Assembly: GCA_903893315.1 (NCBI GenBank)
Contig: CAITLU010000061.1
Location: 1 to 57,873, forward strand
DNA from: an uncultured bacterium
Lineage (GTDB): Bacteria > Desulfobacterota > Binatia > UBA1149 > CAITLU01
DNA length: 57,873 bases
Direction: 5' to 3'
Made by a program: the position numbers and the translations under genes
The notes under the pieces: model-generated
The model's database searches: none
What the model saw: only the letters and a program-made list of their open reading frames with translations
What the model was told of the DNA's origin: nothing
In this document: one piece after another, positions 1 through 10,200 of the stretch
Numbering within the stretch: position 1 is the first letter of the stretch
Layout: each line of letters begins with the position of its first letter

Positions 1-600
1 CATCTTGGATCGGAACTTCGTAGAATACTGAACCACCGGAGGTCTCCCTCCGCCCCGCTTCATGTTGCACAAGATCCTCCGGACCAGAGGATCGGATCAG
101 GCGGCAACTTCCCTGACACAGGGGGGTAGGCCTGGTCGCGGGCTCGAAGTGAGCCCGGATCGGCCATCGTGTTGCGGACGACGGAGGGCGTTGGCGCAGA
201 AGGCAGGAGTTGGTCGAGGGGGTGTGTTCTCATTGTTTTGGGCGGCGTCGTGCGTGCAGGCGCGCCGTTGCTGAGCCTTGAGCAAGCCGCGGGCCAGAGC
301 ACCACGCACGCAAAAACTTAGGCATTGCTAAGGAAACGACCGATGCGAGGCTCCTCTCGGGTGCGCCGGCGAACGGCCACGTACGAGTTTGTACGGCTGG
401 GGTTGCCGCGCTCGAAGTGTGGCGTCAGCCGCAGCGCCGCCGCCGGGAATGACGAAGTCGCTCGGACCGTGACTCGCGGCGTGGAAGTGGACGCGCCGCG
501 AGCGGCGCCCGCAAACAGGGGCCCGCCTGTTCGAGGAGCCGGCTGCGGCACCGAGCCTGTCCGCGTTGTGCCGTCCGCTCTCGCCCGCTCTAATCGCCGA
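1..600. other. Leader region without a convincing gene
   Basis: I see no recognisable protein or RNA gene here. Open frames exist on both strands, but they are Arg/Pro-rich and look like shadows of high G+C. An AT-richer pocket at 311-335 holds a small palindrome (CTTAG-N6-CTAAG, 317-332) followed by an AAGGA about 8 nt before an ATG at 343. That ATG is in frame with the sugar-binding lipoprotein at 601. Its 86 extra codons look non-coding, and they would bury the lipoprotein signal peptide. I take the stretch as the promoter and leader of the sugar transport operon. Confidence 0.5.
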
Positions 601-2043
601 ATGCGGCAGAGGCGGCGAGTCTTTTCGGCTTTCGACCGGGCCAGGTACCGCGCCTCCCGGCTGTGCGCCGCGCTGCTTCTTGCCGCGGGCCTGACGGCCT
701 GCCGCGGCGGCGGCCTCGGTGAGCAAGGGGAGGCAGGTGGGTCGGGCGATGAGGCGGGGGCGGTCGAGTTCTGGGCGATGGGCAGCGAGGGCGAGGTGGT
801 CGAGGTTCTGCTGCCGGGTTTTCGCCTGCGCTATCCCGGCATCGAGGTGCGCGTCCAGCGCGTGCCGTGGAGCGCTGCCCACGAGAAACTGCTTACCGCC
901 TACGTCGGCCGCACGATGCCGGACGTCTTCCAACTGGGCAATACCTGGATTCCGGAGGTGGTGGCTCTGGGTGCGGCCGCAAAACTCGACGCGCAGGTGG
1001 CGGCGTCGCCGGTGGTGGTGCGCGACGACTACTTCGCGGGTGTGCTCGCGACCAACGTGATCGCCGGGGAACTTTACGCTCTGCCCTGGTACGTGGATAC
1101 GCGTCTGCTTTTCTATCGAAGGGACCTGCTCGAAGAGGCTGGAATAGGCGCGCCGCCCGCTAACTGGCGCGACTGGTTCGAAGCCTGCCGGCGAGTCCGC
1201 GAACACGCAGCGGAGGCGGGCAGCGACCGCTACGGTATTTTCCTTCCGCTGGACGAGTGGCAGACGCCGGTGATTCTGGCGATGCAGAGCGGCGCCGGTT
1301 TGCTGCGCGACAACGACAGTTACGGTGACTTCGAGAGCACGCCGGTACGCGAGGCGGTGAAGTTCTACCTCGAACTGTTTCGCCGAGGGCTGGCGCCTCG
1401 CAAGGCCGATGCGCAGATCGCCAACCTGTACCAGGAGTTTGCTGCCGGCTACTTCGCTTTTTACGTGACCGGCCCCTGGAATCTGCGCGAGTTCTCGCAG
1501 CGCCTGCCTGCGCAGCTTCAAGGCGCGTGGGCGACCGCGCCGATGCCGGATGCCGCCGGGCCGGGTCCGGGCCTTTCGCTGGCGGGCGGAGCCAGCCTGG
1601 CCGTTGCCGCTTCCTCGCCGCGCAAACAGGCGGCGTGGAAGTTGATCGAGTACTTGTCCGAGCCGGCTCAGCAGGTCGAGTTCTACAAGTTGAGCGGCGA
1701 CCTGCCGGTGCGGCGCAGCGCGTGGAACAGCGCCGCGTTGGCCGCCGACGAAAAGACCAAGGCCTTTCGTCAGCAACTCGAACACGTCCGCGCCACTCCG
1801 CAGATCCCGGAGTGGGAAAGGATCGCTGCCAAGATCTCGTATCATCTCGAGCGTATGGTGCGCGGCGATCGCGATATGGATTCGGCTCTGGCCGAACTGG
1901 ACGCCGACGTCGACCGTATCCTGGAGAAACGCCGCTGGATGCTCGCACGCGGCGCCGGCGCCGCGGCGTCGCTGATCGCGCCGGCGCCCGTAGCGGCCAC
2001 AACGCTGTTGCCGGCCGCGGCGCCAGCAGTGGAGGCTCGCTGA
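601..2043 (+). CDS. Sugar ABC transporter, extracellular solute-binding lipoprotein (family 1)
   Basis: About 480 residues. It is the periplasmic receptor of a carbohydrate ABC importer. The ATG at 601 gives a basic n-region, a hydrophobic core and a lipobox LTAC with Cys34 as the predicted lipidated residue; earlier in-frame starts (325 TTG, 343 ATG) would add an Arg-rich tail before the signal. The mature part has the family-1 pattern: an early strand with FWAMGS, then PDVFQLGNTWIPE, YALPWYVDTRLLFYR and a later GGASLAV segment. It is 2 nt from the first permease gene, so the three transport genes form one operon. The likely ligand, an oligosaccharide, is inferred from the neighbouring GH94 and glycoamylase-like enzymes. 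No clear Shine-Dalgarno precedes 601, so the start is somewhat uncertain. Confidence 0.9.
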   Translation: MRQRRRVFSAFDRARYRASRLCAALLLAAGLTACRGGGLGEQGEAGGSGDEAGAVEFWAMGSEGEVVEVLLPGFRLRYPGIEVRVQRVPWSAAHEKLLTAYVGRTMPDVFQLGNTWIPEVVALGAAAKLDAQVAASPVVVRDDYFAGVLATNVIAGELYALPWYVDTRLLFYRRDLLEEAGIGAPPANWRDWFEACRRVREHAAEAGSDRYGIFLPLDEWQTPVILAMQSGAGLLRDNDSYGDFESTPVREAVKFYLELFRRGLAPRKADAQIANLYQEFAAGYFAFYVTGPWNLREFSQRLPAQLQGAWATAPMPDAAGPGPGLSLAGGASLAVAASSPRKQAAWKLIEYLSEPAQQVEFYKLSGDLPVRRSAWNSAALAADEKTKAFRQQLEHVRATPQIPEWERIAAKISYHLERMVRGDRDMDSALAELDADVDRILEKRRWMLARGAGAAASLIAPAPVAATTLLPAAAPAVEAR

Positions 2044-2045
2044 AG

Positions 2046-2993
2046 ATGCGCACGCGTTCAGCCGCTGCCTTGTTGCTGCTCGCTCCGGCGCTGTGCCTCA
2101 TCGGGCTGTTCTTCTTCGTCCCGATGGTCGCGTCGTTGCTGCTGAGCCTCACCGATTTCGACATCTACGCGGTCGCCGATCGTTCGGCGTTGCGCTTCGT
2201 CGGCTTGCGCAACTACTCTGCACTGCTCGGCGACTCGCTGTTCTGGAACGCGCTGCGCAACACGCTCTACTTCGTCGTCGTCGGCGGTCCGCTCTCGATC
2301 GCGGTATCGCTGGGCGCCGCGCTCGCGGTCCATGCCCGCGGTGTGCGACTGAAGGGGCTGTTTCGAACGGTGTTCTTCCTGCCCGTGACCACCACCATCG
2401 TCGCGGTCGCGGTGGTGTGGCGTTATCTCTATCACCCGCGTTTCGGGTTGCTGAACTACGCGCTTGCCGGCGTGGGGATCGGGCCCATCGACTGGCTCGG
2501 TGATCCGGACTGGGCGATGCCGTCGATCATCGCGATGGCGGTCTGGAAGAACTTCGGTTTCAACATGATCGTCTTTCTCGCCGGACTTCAGAGCATTCCC
2601 GAACGCCTCTACGAAGCGGCGAGTCTGGACGGAGCGGGACGCTGGCGTCAGTTCGTGCACGTCACGCTGCCGACCCTGGCGCCCACGACGCTGTTCGTGA
2701 CGTTGCTGACGGCGATCGGCTACTTCCAGCTTTTCGCCGAACCTTACGTGATGACCCAGGGCGGCCCCGCCGGCTCCACCCGCAGCGTGGTTCTCCTGAT
2801 GTACGAAGAGGGCTTTCGCTGGTGGAACATCGGCATGGCCGCGGCGGTGGCTTTCGTGCTGTTCGCGATCCTGCTCGGAGTGATGCTGCTGCAGGCCGCG
2901 CTTAGGCGCATGCTCAGCGCAAGGAATGAAACGCAGGACGCCGACGCGTCGGTCGGACGCGAGGCCGCGCGTCCGACGCAGGAGCCGGCATGA
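2046..2993 (+). CDS. Sugar ABC transporter permease, MalF/UgpA type
   Basis: About 315 residues with six hydrophobic segments. It is one half of the inner-membrane channel of the importer. The EAA loop that docks on the ATPase is visible near residue 190 (EAASLDGAGRWRQF). The ATG at 2046 follows the binding-protein stop by 2 nt and has GGAGG at 2031-2035. The gene ends with a 4-nt ATGA overlap with the second permease, which implies translational coupling and equal stoichiometry. The family (MalF-like, binding-protein-dependent transport inner-membrane component) is clear; the sugar transported is not shown by the sequence. Confidence 0.93.
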   Translation: MRTRSAAALLLLAPALCLIGLFFFVPMVASLLLSLTDFDIYAVADRSALRFVGLRNYSALLGDSLFWNALRNTLYFVVVGGPLSIAVSLGAALAVHARGVRLKGLFRTVFFLPVTTTIVAVAVVWRYLYHPRFGLLNYALAGVGIGPIDWLGDPDWAMPSIIAMAVWKNFGFNMIVFLAGLQSIPERLYEAASLDGAGRWRQFVHVTLPTLAPTTLFVTLLTAIGYFQLFAEPYVMTQGGPAGSTRSVVLLMYEEGFRWWNIGMAAAVAFVLFAILLGVMLLQAALRRMLSARNETQDADASVGREAARPTQEPA

Positions 2994-3817
2994 AACTGCG
3001 CCGCATCGCTGCGACCGTCGCGCTTCACACACTGCTTGTCGCGGCCGCGGCGCTGACCCTTTTCCCCTTGGTGTGGATGGTCGGCGTGTCGTTGATGCCG
3101 ACCGGTGAAGCGATGTCGCTGCCGCCGCGCCTGCTGCCGAGTTCGCCGACTCTCGAGCATTACCGGACGCTGCTCGAACGTCTCGATCTGCTGCGCTACC
3201 TGCTTGCCAGCGCGACCGTGGCGCTCGGGGCTACGCTGTTCTCCGTGACGTTCAATTCGATGGCTGGATACGCGTTGGCCAAACTGCGCTTCGCCGGCCG
3301 GCAACGGCTCGAACGCGTGTTGCTGGCGGCACTGGTGGTGCCGGGACAGATCGGGATGCTGCCTCTGTTCCTGCTGCTGCGCGAGATGGGGCTGGTCAAC
3401 ACCTACTGGGGCGTGCTGGTACCGAGCATGGCCGGCATTTTTGGAATCTTCCTGGTGCGGCAATACGCGCTCACCATTCCGGACGCGTTGCTTGACGCTG
3501 CCCGCGTCGACGGGGCCGGGGAACTGCGCATCTTCTATTCGATCGCGTTGCCTTTGTGCCGACCGATCCTGGTGACACTGGCCGTCGCCACATTCATGGG
3601 AGCCTGGAACGATTTCCTGTGGCCGCTGATCGTGCTGACCGACGACCGGCTCTATACGCTGCCGGTGGCTCTGGCCGGGCTTTTTGGCGAGCACGTTCAG
3701 GACCCCGAGTTGATGATGGCCGGGGCTGTCGTGACGGTGCTGCCGGTGATGCTCGTGTTCCTCGCGCTGCAACGCTACTACATCGCCGGAATGACCAGCG
3801 GGAGTCTCAAGGGATAG
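2990..3817 (+). CDS. Sugar ABC transporter permease, MalG/UgpE type
   Basis: 275 residues, the second channel subunit. The start ATG overlaps the stop of the MalF-like gene (ATGA, 2990-2993) and has AGGAG at 2980-2984. It has an N-terminal membrane segment, a periplasmic stretch with the usual MalG phrase (LFPLVWMVGVSLMP, then an ALAKLRF-type loop), and an EAA loop near residue 169 (DAARVDGAGELRIF). The C-terminus ends AGMTSGSLKG, typical of MalG-family proteins. The ATPase partner is not next in line but is most likely the MalK-type gene at 11430-12557 on the other strand. Confidence 0.93.
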   Translation: MKLRRIAATVALHTLLVAAAALTLFPLVWMVGVSLMPTGEAMSLPPRLLPSSPTLEHYRTLLERLDLLRYLLASATVALGATLFSVTFNSMAGYALAKLRFAGRQRLERVLLAALVVPGQIGMLPLFLLLREMGLVNTYWGVLVPSMAGIFGIFLVRQYALTIPDALLDAARVDGAGELRIFYSIALPLCRPILVTLAVATFMGAWNDFLWPLIVLTDDRLYTLPVALAGLFGEHVQDPELMMAGAVVTVLPVMLVFLALQRYYIAGMTSGSLKG

Positions 3818-3889
3818 CGTTCCACCCGCGGGCGCCGATCAGCGGCCTCGGTCGCAAATCCGCCGACTACGATTCAGGAGAACCAGGCT

Positions 3890-6800
3890 TTGCGATGTTT
3901 TTTCTTTGGCGCTGCGTGCGGCGCCGCGCCGGTCAGAGCGGCGGCTGCCAGAGGCGCCGCGGCGGCAGCACTTACGCTGATGTCGACGCTGATTCTTGCG
4001 CTGGCCGCTGCGGTCGCCGGCGCCGAGCCGATCTTCGTCGATTCCGGTGCCGACGCGGCGGCGTGGAGCGTGATCGCGTCGCCGGGTGCGACGATTTCAT
4101 TGACTCGCGAAGGCGGCTCGGTGCCAGCCGCCGCTGCCGGGCGCGGAGCGCTGCGCGCCGACTTCGATCTCGGCCGCGGCCGAGCCCACGTGCTGCTGCG
4201 CCGCAAGGTCTCCATCGATCTGCCGGCCGACTACATGTTCGTCCTGCACCTGCGCGGCGACTGCGCGCCCAACACCGTCGAGTTCAAGCTGGTCTCGGGT
4301 GAGAATGTCTGGTGGCGGCGCTTTGCCGATCACGAATTCGCCCGCGACGGTCAGGATCTGCGGGTTTCCAAGTCCCGCGTCGAGTTCGCGTGGGGCCCCG
4401 CCGGCGGCGGAATGCCGCGTCACGTTGACGCGATCGAAATCGCGGTGGTGGCGGGGCAGGGCGGCAAGGGCACGCTGTGGCTCGACGAACTCAGACTCGA
4501 CCAGCGCGCCGTCAGCGGCGCCGCGCCGCTAGTGCCGACGCTGACCGCGAGTTCCACGGCTTCAGGAACCACGCCGGCCGCCGCGATGGACGGCCGCGCC
4601 GATACCGGTTGGCGCAGCGCAGCGGCGGACCCGAGCCCGTCGTTGCTGCTGGATTTCCACGACGCATATGAACAAGGCGGTTTCATCGTCGAGCAGGATG
4701 AAAAGGACTACGCGCGGGCCTACGTGGTCGAGGCTTCGGCCGATGCGCGAACGTGGAACGAGGTGCGCCGCTTCACCAGAAGCGACGGTGGTCGTGATTA
4801 CGTCTATCTTCCCGAGGTATTCGCGCGCTACGTGCGTTTTCGCTTCGTCGCCCCCGCACGCGGCCGTGGTGTGGCGATCCGTGAACTGCACGTGCAGCCG
4901 TTCGAGTTCTCGGCGTCGCCCAATCAATTTTTCGCCGGGGTCGCAGCCGATGCGGCGCCGGGGCTGTATCCGCGCTATTTCTCGCACGAGCAGAGCTACT
5001 GGACGGTGATCGGGACTCCGGGCGCCGGCAGCGAAGCGCTGCTGAACCAGGAAGGGATGCTCGAAGTCGATGCCCGTGCATTTTCCATCGAGCCTTTCCT
5101 GTGGAGCGACGGACATCTGCTCGGATGGAAGCAGGGCCGCCACACGCCTTCGCTCGAAGACGGCGAACTGCCGATCCCGACGGTGCTGCGTGAGCACGAC
5201 GGATCGTCGCTGGCGGTGACTGCGTTCGCGGACGCCGACGCCGGCCGGTCGACGCTCTACGCGCGCTACCGCGTGACCAACACCGCGGCCACGGCGCTGC
5301 GGACTACGCTGTTTCTGGCGCTGAGGCCGTTGCAGGTGCTGCCGCCGTGGCAGACGTTGAACATGGTCGGCGGTGTCAGCGAGATTGCCAGGATGCGACT
5401 CGAAAAAACCGCGCGAGGCGACAAACCTGCCATTCGTGTCGACGACAGGCGCGTCGTCGGCGTCTCGCCGTGGTCACGCTTCGGCGCCGCGGCTTTCGAG
5501 CAGGGCGATGTATCGTCGTTTCTCAGCCGCGGCATCGTGCCTCCCGCCACTGCCGTCGTCGATCAGTTCGAGCATGCCTCGGGTGCTGTCGCCTACGATC
5601 TGGAAATCGAACCGGGCGCCAGCCGCGACGTGTGGATCGCGGTGCCGATCGACACCGACAGGAGCGCTCGCGAGCGGCGATTTCCCGCGGCGCTCGACGC
5701 CGCAGCGGCCGCGCAGCGATTTGAGCGTGTTCGCGAACAATGGCGCGCCGTTGTCGCTCGCGTCGGCATCGAACTGCCCGCGGCGGCTTCCCGCCTGCAG
5801 CACTCGCTGCGCAGCAATCTCGCCTACGTGCTGGTCAATCGCGACGGTCCGGCGCTGCAGCCGGGCTCACGGACCTACGCCCGTTCGTGGATTCGCGACG
5901 GCGCCCTGACGTCGGCGGCGTTGCTCGAACTGGGCTTCGACGACGAAGCGCGCGACTTTCTGCGCTGGTACGCGGGCTACCAGGGCGCCGACGGTTGGAT
6001 CCCGTGCTGCGTCGACCGTCGAGGAGCCGACCCGGTTCCCGAACACGACAGTTTCGGCGAGTTCCTGTGGGGCGTCGCCGAGGTCTACCGCCACACCGGC
6101 GACGATGCTTTTGTGCGCGAGTTGTGGCCTCACGTCGCGGCTGCTGCCGAGTGCATGCAGAGGCTGCGCGCCAAGAGGATGACGCCGGAGTACCTGGGGC
6201 CGGCGCGCTCTGCGTTCTACGGTCTGTTGCCCGAATCGATCAGTCATGAGGGCTACAGTTCGCGGCCCGTACACTCGTACTGGGACGACATTTTCGCGCT
6301 GCGCGGTTTCCTCGACGCGGCGATGCTGGCCGGTGTCGTCGGAGATCAGCGGCGTCAGGCCAGTTTCGGCGCCGAGTCCGAGTCGTTTCGTAACACGCTG
6401 CGGGCTTCGGTCGCGGCGGCGATGCAGGCCCATGACCTGGACACCATCCCGGCTTCGGCCGAGCTCGGGGACTTCGATCCGACCTCCACCGCGATCGCCT
6501 TCGTGCTGGGTCTTGAAGACGTCTATCCCTCCGTGCCGCTGCTGCGCACGTTCGATCGATACACCGCCGGCATCAAGGCGAGAGCGCCGGGTGGCAAGCG
6601 TGGAGTCGGCTACACCGCCTACGAGATTCGTAACGTTCCGGCTCTTACGTTGCTGGGCCGCAAGCGCGAGGCGCTGGCGGTCCTTGCCGCGATGGTCGCC
6701 GACCAGAGGCCGCCGGCCTGGAATCAGTGGCCGGAGATTTCCTGGCTGGATCCGACCGATCCGAGTTTCCTCGGCGATCTGCCCCATACCTGGATCGGTT

Positions 6801-7216
6801 CGACCTTCCTGCACGCTACGCGCACTCTGCTCGTCCACGAGCGCAGCTCCGACGCGTCGTTGGTGCTGGGGGCCGGCGTTGCGCTGGCCTGGCTCGAAGC
6901 GGACGAGGCGGCGAAGCCCGGCGCGGCCGCACCGGTCGTGGCCGCGCGCTCCCTGCCGACGCATTACGGAAGTCTTTCGTACCGCATGCAGGCGAATGGA
7001 CACGAGCGGGTCGTTGTCGATATCGATGCGGGGATTCGAATTCCGCCCGGCGGGGTGGTTGTGACGGCGCCCTTCGGCAAGGCTGTTCGCCGGGCCACTG
7101 TCGATGCAAAGGGCGTCAGAGTTGATAACGGTGAAGTTCGCGTGCGCAGTGTGCCGGCCCGAGTCGAGTTCGAATACGGGCGACCGACGCCGGCCTCGCG
7201 GGTGTGGTCACACTGA
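3890..7216 (+). CDS. Secreted protein with sugar-binding-like and discoidin domains and a six-hairpin glycosidase-like domain
   Basis: 1108 residues. I choose the TTG start because AGGAG (3876-3880) lies 9 nt upstream; an ATG at 3980 would shorten the signal peptide but has no ribosome site. A signal peptide ends near residue 45 (AGAEP). Residues about 46-200 look like a beta-sandwich carbohydrate-binding domain, and about 215-340 match a discoidin/F5-8C domain (TASG...MDGRADTGWRS...YVRFRF). A further beta region follows. An (alpha/alpha)6 barrel of the GH15/GH63/GH94 clan style runs from about 630 to 1000 (SWIRDGALTSAALLELG near 665, SYWDDIFALRGFLDAA near 795, WNQWPEISWLDPT near 943). It probably attacks a polysaccharide in the periplasm or outside the cell. 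The exact glycoside hydrolase family is unknown to me. Its place between the permeases and the GH94 gene suggests the same substrate. Confidence 0.8.
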   Translation: MRCFFFGAACGAAPVRAAAARGAAAAALTLMSTLILALAAAVAGAEPIFVDSGADAAAWSVIASPGATISLTREGGSVPAAAAGRGALRADFDLGRGRAHVLLRRKVSIDLPADYMFVLHLRGDCAPNTVEFKLVSGENVWWRRFADHEFARDGQDLRVSKSRVEFAWGPAGGGMPRHVDAIEIAVVAGQGGKGTLWLDELRLDQRAVSGAAPLVPTLTASSTASGTTPAAAMDGRADTGWRSAAADPSPSLLLDFHDAYEQGGFIVEQDEKDYARAYVVEASADARTWNEVRRFTRSDGGRDYVYLPEVFARYVRFRFVAPARGRGVAIRELHVQPFEFSASPNQFFAGVAADAAPGLYPRYFSHEQSYWTVIGTPGAGSEALLNQEGMLEVDARAFSIEPFLWSDGHLLGWKQGRHTPSLEDGELPIPTVLREHDGSSLAVTAFADADAGRSTLYARYRVTNTAATALRTTLFLALRPLQVLPPWQTLNMVGGVSEIARMRLEKTARGDKPAIRVDDRRVVGVSPWSRFGAAAFEQGDVSSFLSRGIVPPATAVVDQFEHASGAVAYDLEIEPGASRDVWIAVPIDTDRSARERRFPAALDAAAAAQRFERVREQWRAVVARVGIELPAAASRLQHSLRSNLAYVLVNRDGPALQPGSRTYARSWIRDGALTSAALLELGFDDEARDFLRWYAGYQGADGWIPCCVDRRGADPVPEHDSFGEFLWGVAEVYRHTGDDAFVRELWPHVAAAAECMQRLRAKRMTPEYLGPARSAFYGLLPESISHEGYSSRPVHSYWDDIFALRGFLDAAMLAGVVGDQRRQASFGAESESFRNTLRASVAAAMQAHDLDTIPASAELGDFDPTSTAIAFVLGLEDVYPSVPLLRTFDRYTAGIKARAPGGKRGVGYTAYEIRNVPALTLLGRKREALAVLAAMVADQRPPAWNQWPEISWLDPTDPSFLGDLPHTWIGSTFLHATRTLLVHERSSDASLVLGAGVALAWLEADEAAKPGAAAPVVAARSLPTHYGSLSYRMQANGHERVVVDIDAGIRIPPGGVVVTAPFGKAVRRATVDAKGVRVDNGEVRVRSVPARVEFEYGRPTPASRVWSH

Positions 7217-7265
7217 TCGAAGCGGCCGATGACGCGCAGACGGTAAGGATGATGGGGGAACAGCG

Positions 7266-10200
7266 ATGAGTGACAAGAGCACCGGGACCGAGAAATGGCT
7301 GACGTTGGCTGCGCCGTCGATGGACCGTATGGAAGATTGCGCGCCTCACGGCCGCGTGCTCTCCAACGGTCGCTACTGGACCTTGGTGACGGGCGCGGGC
7401 ACCGGGCTTTCGCAGTGGGGCGGCGTTGCGGTCACGCGTTGGGCCGGCGACCGGGTCTGTGACGGCGACGGCGTGCACGTCTACCTGCGCGATCTCGACA
7501 GCGGCGAAGTCTGGTCGCTCGGCGCGCAGCCGATGGTGGGCAGCACCGGGCGTCCCACCGCGCGCGGCGGCAACGGCGTCGTCACGTTGATGCGACGCGC
7601 GCGCAGCATCGACGCCCGCTGCGAGATCTGCGTGGCTCCCGACGGTGATGTGGAACTTCGTCGCGTGGTGGTCGGCAACGCCTCGCCGCGCGCACGCCGC
7701 ATCGAAGTGACCTGCTACAGCGAGGTGGTGCTCGGCGATCGCGCGGCCGACTACGCCCATCCGGCCTTTGCCAAACTGTTCGTCGAAACCGAGTTCGTCG
7801 CCGAGCACGAAGCGTTGACCGCCAGGCGCCGTCCGCGCGGTGCCAACGAAGCGCCGTTGTGGCTGGCTGCCGCTTTGCACGGGCATCCGCCCTGCGCCGG
7901 TGAACTGGACTTCGAGACCGATCGCTGCCGGTTTCTCGGACGCGGCCGTTCGGTTGCCGATCCCGCTGCGCTCGAGGGCGACGGGCTGTCGCGCACCGTG
8001 GGGAAGGTGATCGACCCGGTGTTCGCGATGCGACGCCGGCTGTTTCTTGCTCCCAGCCAGGAGGCGAGCCTGGTGTTCGTCATCGCGGCGGCTGCCGATC
8101 GCAACACCGCACTGACGGCGGTCGCCAACCTTCGCAACACCGACCTTCAGCGCCAGACCTTCGAGGCTGCTGCTGAACTCGAGCGCAAGCGTCAGCGTCG
8201 CTGCGGCATAGGCAGCGGCGAGGCTGCATTCCTTCAGGATCTCGCCGGCGCGATGGTCTATCAGCATCCGGCTTTGCGCGCGGGCTCGGCTGCGGCTCTC
8301 GCTTCGAGTTCCGATCGTGGGTCGATCGGCAAGTTCGGTCTGGCCGGCGATTCTCTCGTGGCGGTGCTTGCCACCGGACATGCCGACGAAGCCGCTGCCG
8401 GCGGCCGTCTGGATATGGTGCTGAGGGCCGTCCGTTACTGGGGTGAACTGGGACTTCCTGTTTCACTGGTGGTGGTCTGCGACGATCCCGGTTGCCGTTC
8501 GTCCCCCAAGCCTTGTCCGTTGCACACCAAGGCTGCCAAGGCCTCGATCAGCGCGCCCGCGCGCATCTTCGTGCGTCGTGGATGTGATCTCGGTGACAAC
8601 ACTCTGGCGGCGCTGTACGTGCGCGCCCAGTGGCTGGTCGGCAATGCTGCGCCCGATCTTCGTACCGCACCGCCCGAGAGCGGCGAACCGGCCGCGCAGC
8701 GAAAACCTAAGCCTCTGCGCAGTCCGTCGCGTGCGGATTCGTCTTCGTCCAAAGCGCTGCTGCTCGACAACGGTTTCGGCGGGTTCAGCGCCGACGGTTG
8801 CGAATACGTCGTCCGCGTGCGCCCCGGCCAGGAACGCGGAGTTCCGCCGATGCCGTGGGGCAACGTCGTGACCAATCCGCGTCTGGGTTTTATGGTCAGC
8901 GAAAGCGGAGCCGCCTGCACCTGGCAGGGCAACAGCCGTCAGAACAAACTCACCGCGTGGAGCAACGATCCCGTCGTCGACGCTCACGAGGAAGCACTGT
9001 ATCTGCGCGACGAGGAGAGCGGCCGCGTCTGGTCTCCGCAGCCCGGCCCTGTGGTCAGCGGTGCCGAGTGCGAGGTCAGACACGGTCTCGGCTACTCGAC
9101 ATGGCGCCAGCGTTACGAGGGTATCGAACAGGAAGTCACCGCGTTCGTCGCCGCCGAAGATCCGGTTCGTTATCTGCGAGTGCGGCTGCGCAATCGCAGC
9201 GACCGTGCCCGCCGTCTGTCGGTGATTTCGTACGCGAGGTTGGTGCTCGGCGTGCAGCCGGTCGACGATTCGCGCTACGTCATCACTGACTGCGACGTTG
9301 AATCCGGAGTGTTGTTCGCGCGCAATCCTATGAGTGAGGATCACGCCGGCGAGGTCGCGTTCGCGGCGCTGGTTGGACCGGCGCAGATGTGCGAGCCGGC
9401 TGGTTGGACGACCGACCGCGCCTCGTTCCTGGGCCGCAACGGATCTGCCGCTGCGCCCTGCGCGGTGATGACGGGGCAGACCTTGGACCGGCGCAGCGGT
9501 GCCGCTCTCGACCCGTGCTTCGCGTTGCAGGCGCAAGTGGAACTGGCGCCGAAGGCTGAAGTTTCTTTGGTCTTCTTGCTCGGTCAGGCCGACTCACGCG
9601 AAGAAGCTCAAGCTGTGGTGGCGCGCTGCCGCTGCGCGGGCGCCGACGAAGCGGCGCTCGCTGAGGTGCGCGCCCGCTGGGCCGAACTGCGCGGCGGCGT
9701 TGAAGTCGAGACTCCGTCCAAAGGTCTCGACGTCTTGCTCGGCGGCTGGCTTCTCTATCAGACGCTCGGCTGCCGCATCCAGGGTCGTTCGGCTTTCTAT
9801 CAGTCGGGAGGTGCCTTCGGTTTCCGCGACCAGTTGCAGGATTCGATGGCGCTGGTCTACACGCGTCCCGACCTGGTGCGCGCGCAGATCCTGTTGCACG
9901 CAGCCCATCAATTCGTCGAAGGCGACGTGTTGCACTGGTGGCACGAGCCGCTCGCGCGCGGCACCCGTACGCGTTTCTCCGACGACCTGCTGTGGCTCCC
10001 GTATGTTGCAGCCTTTTACGCGACGACCACCGGCGACGAGGCCGTGCTCGACGAGAAGGCCGGGTTCGTCAAGGCGCGTGCGTTGGCCGACGGAGAAGAC
10101 GAGACGTATCTGCGCGCCGAAACTTCGGAGCAGAGCGCGACACTTTACGACCACTGCTGTCTGGCCATCGACCGCTCGCTGACGAGCGGAGCCCACGGGT

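Noticed and set aside
325-600. N-terminal extension of the sugar-binding protein
   Set aside because: It is Arg/Pro-rich with no similarity and would hide the lipoprotein signal; the ATG at 601 gives a proper lipobox distance.
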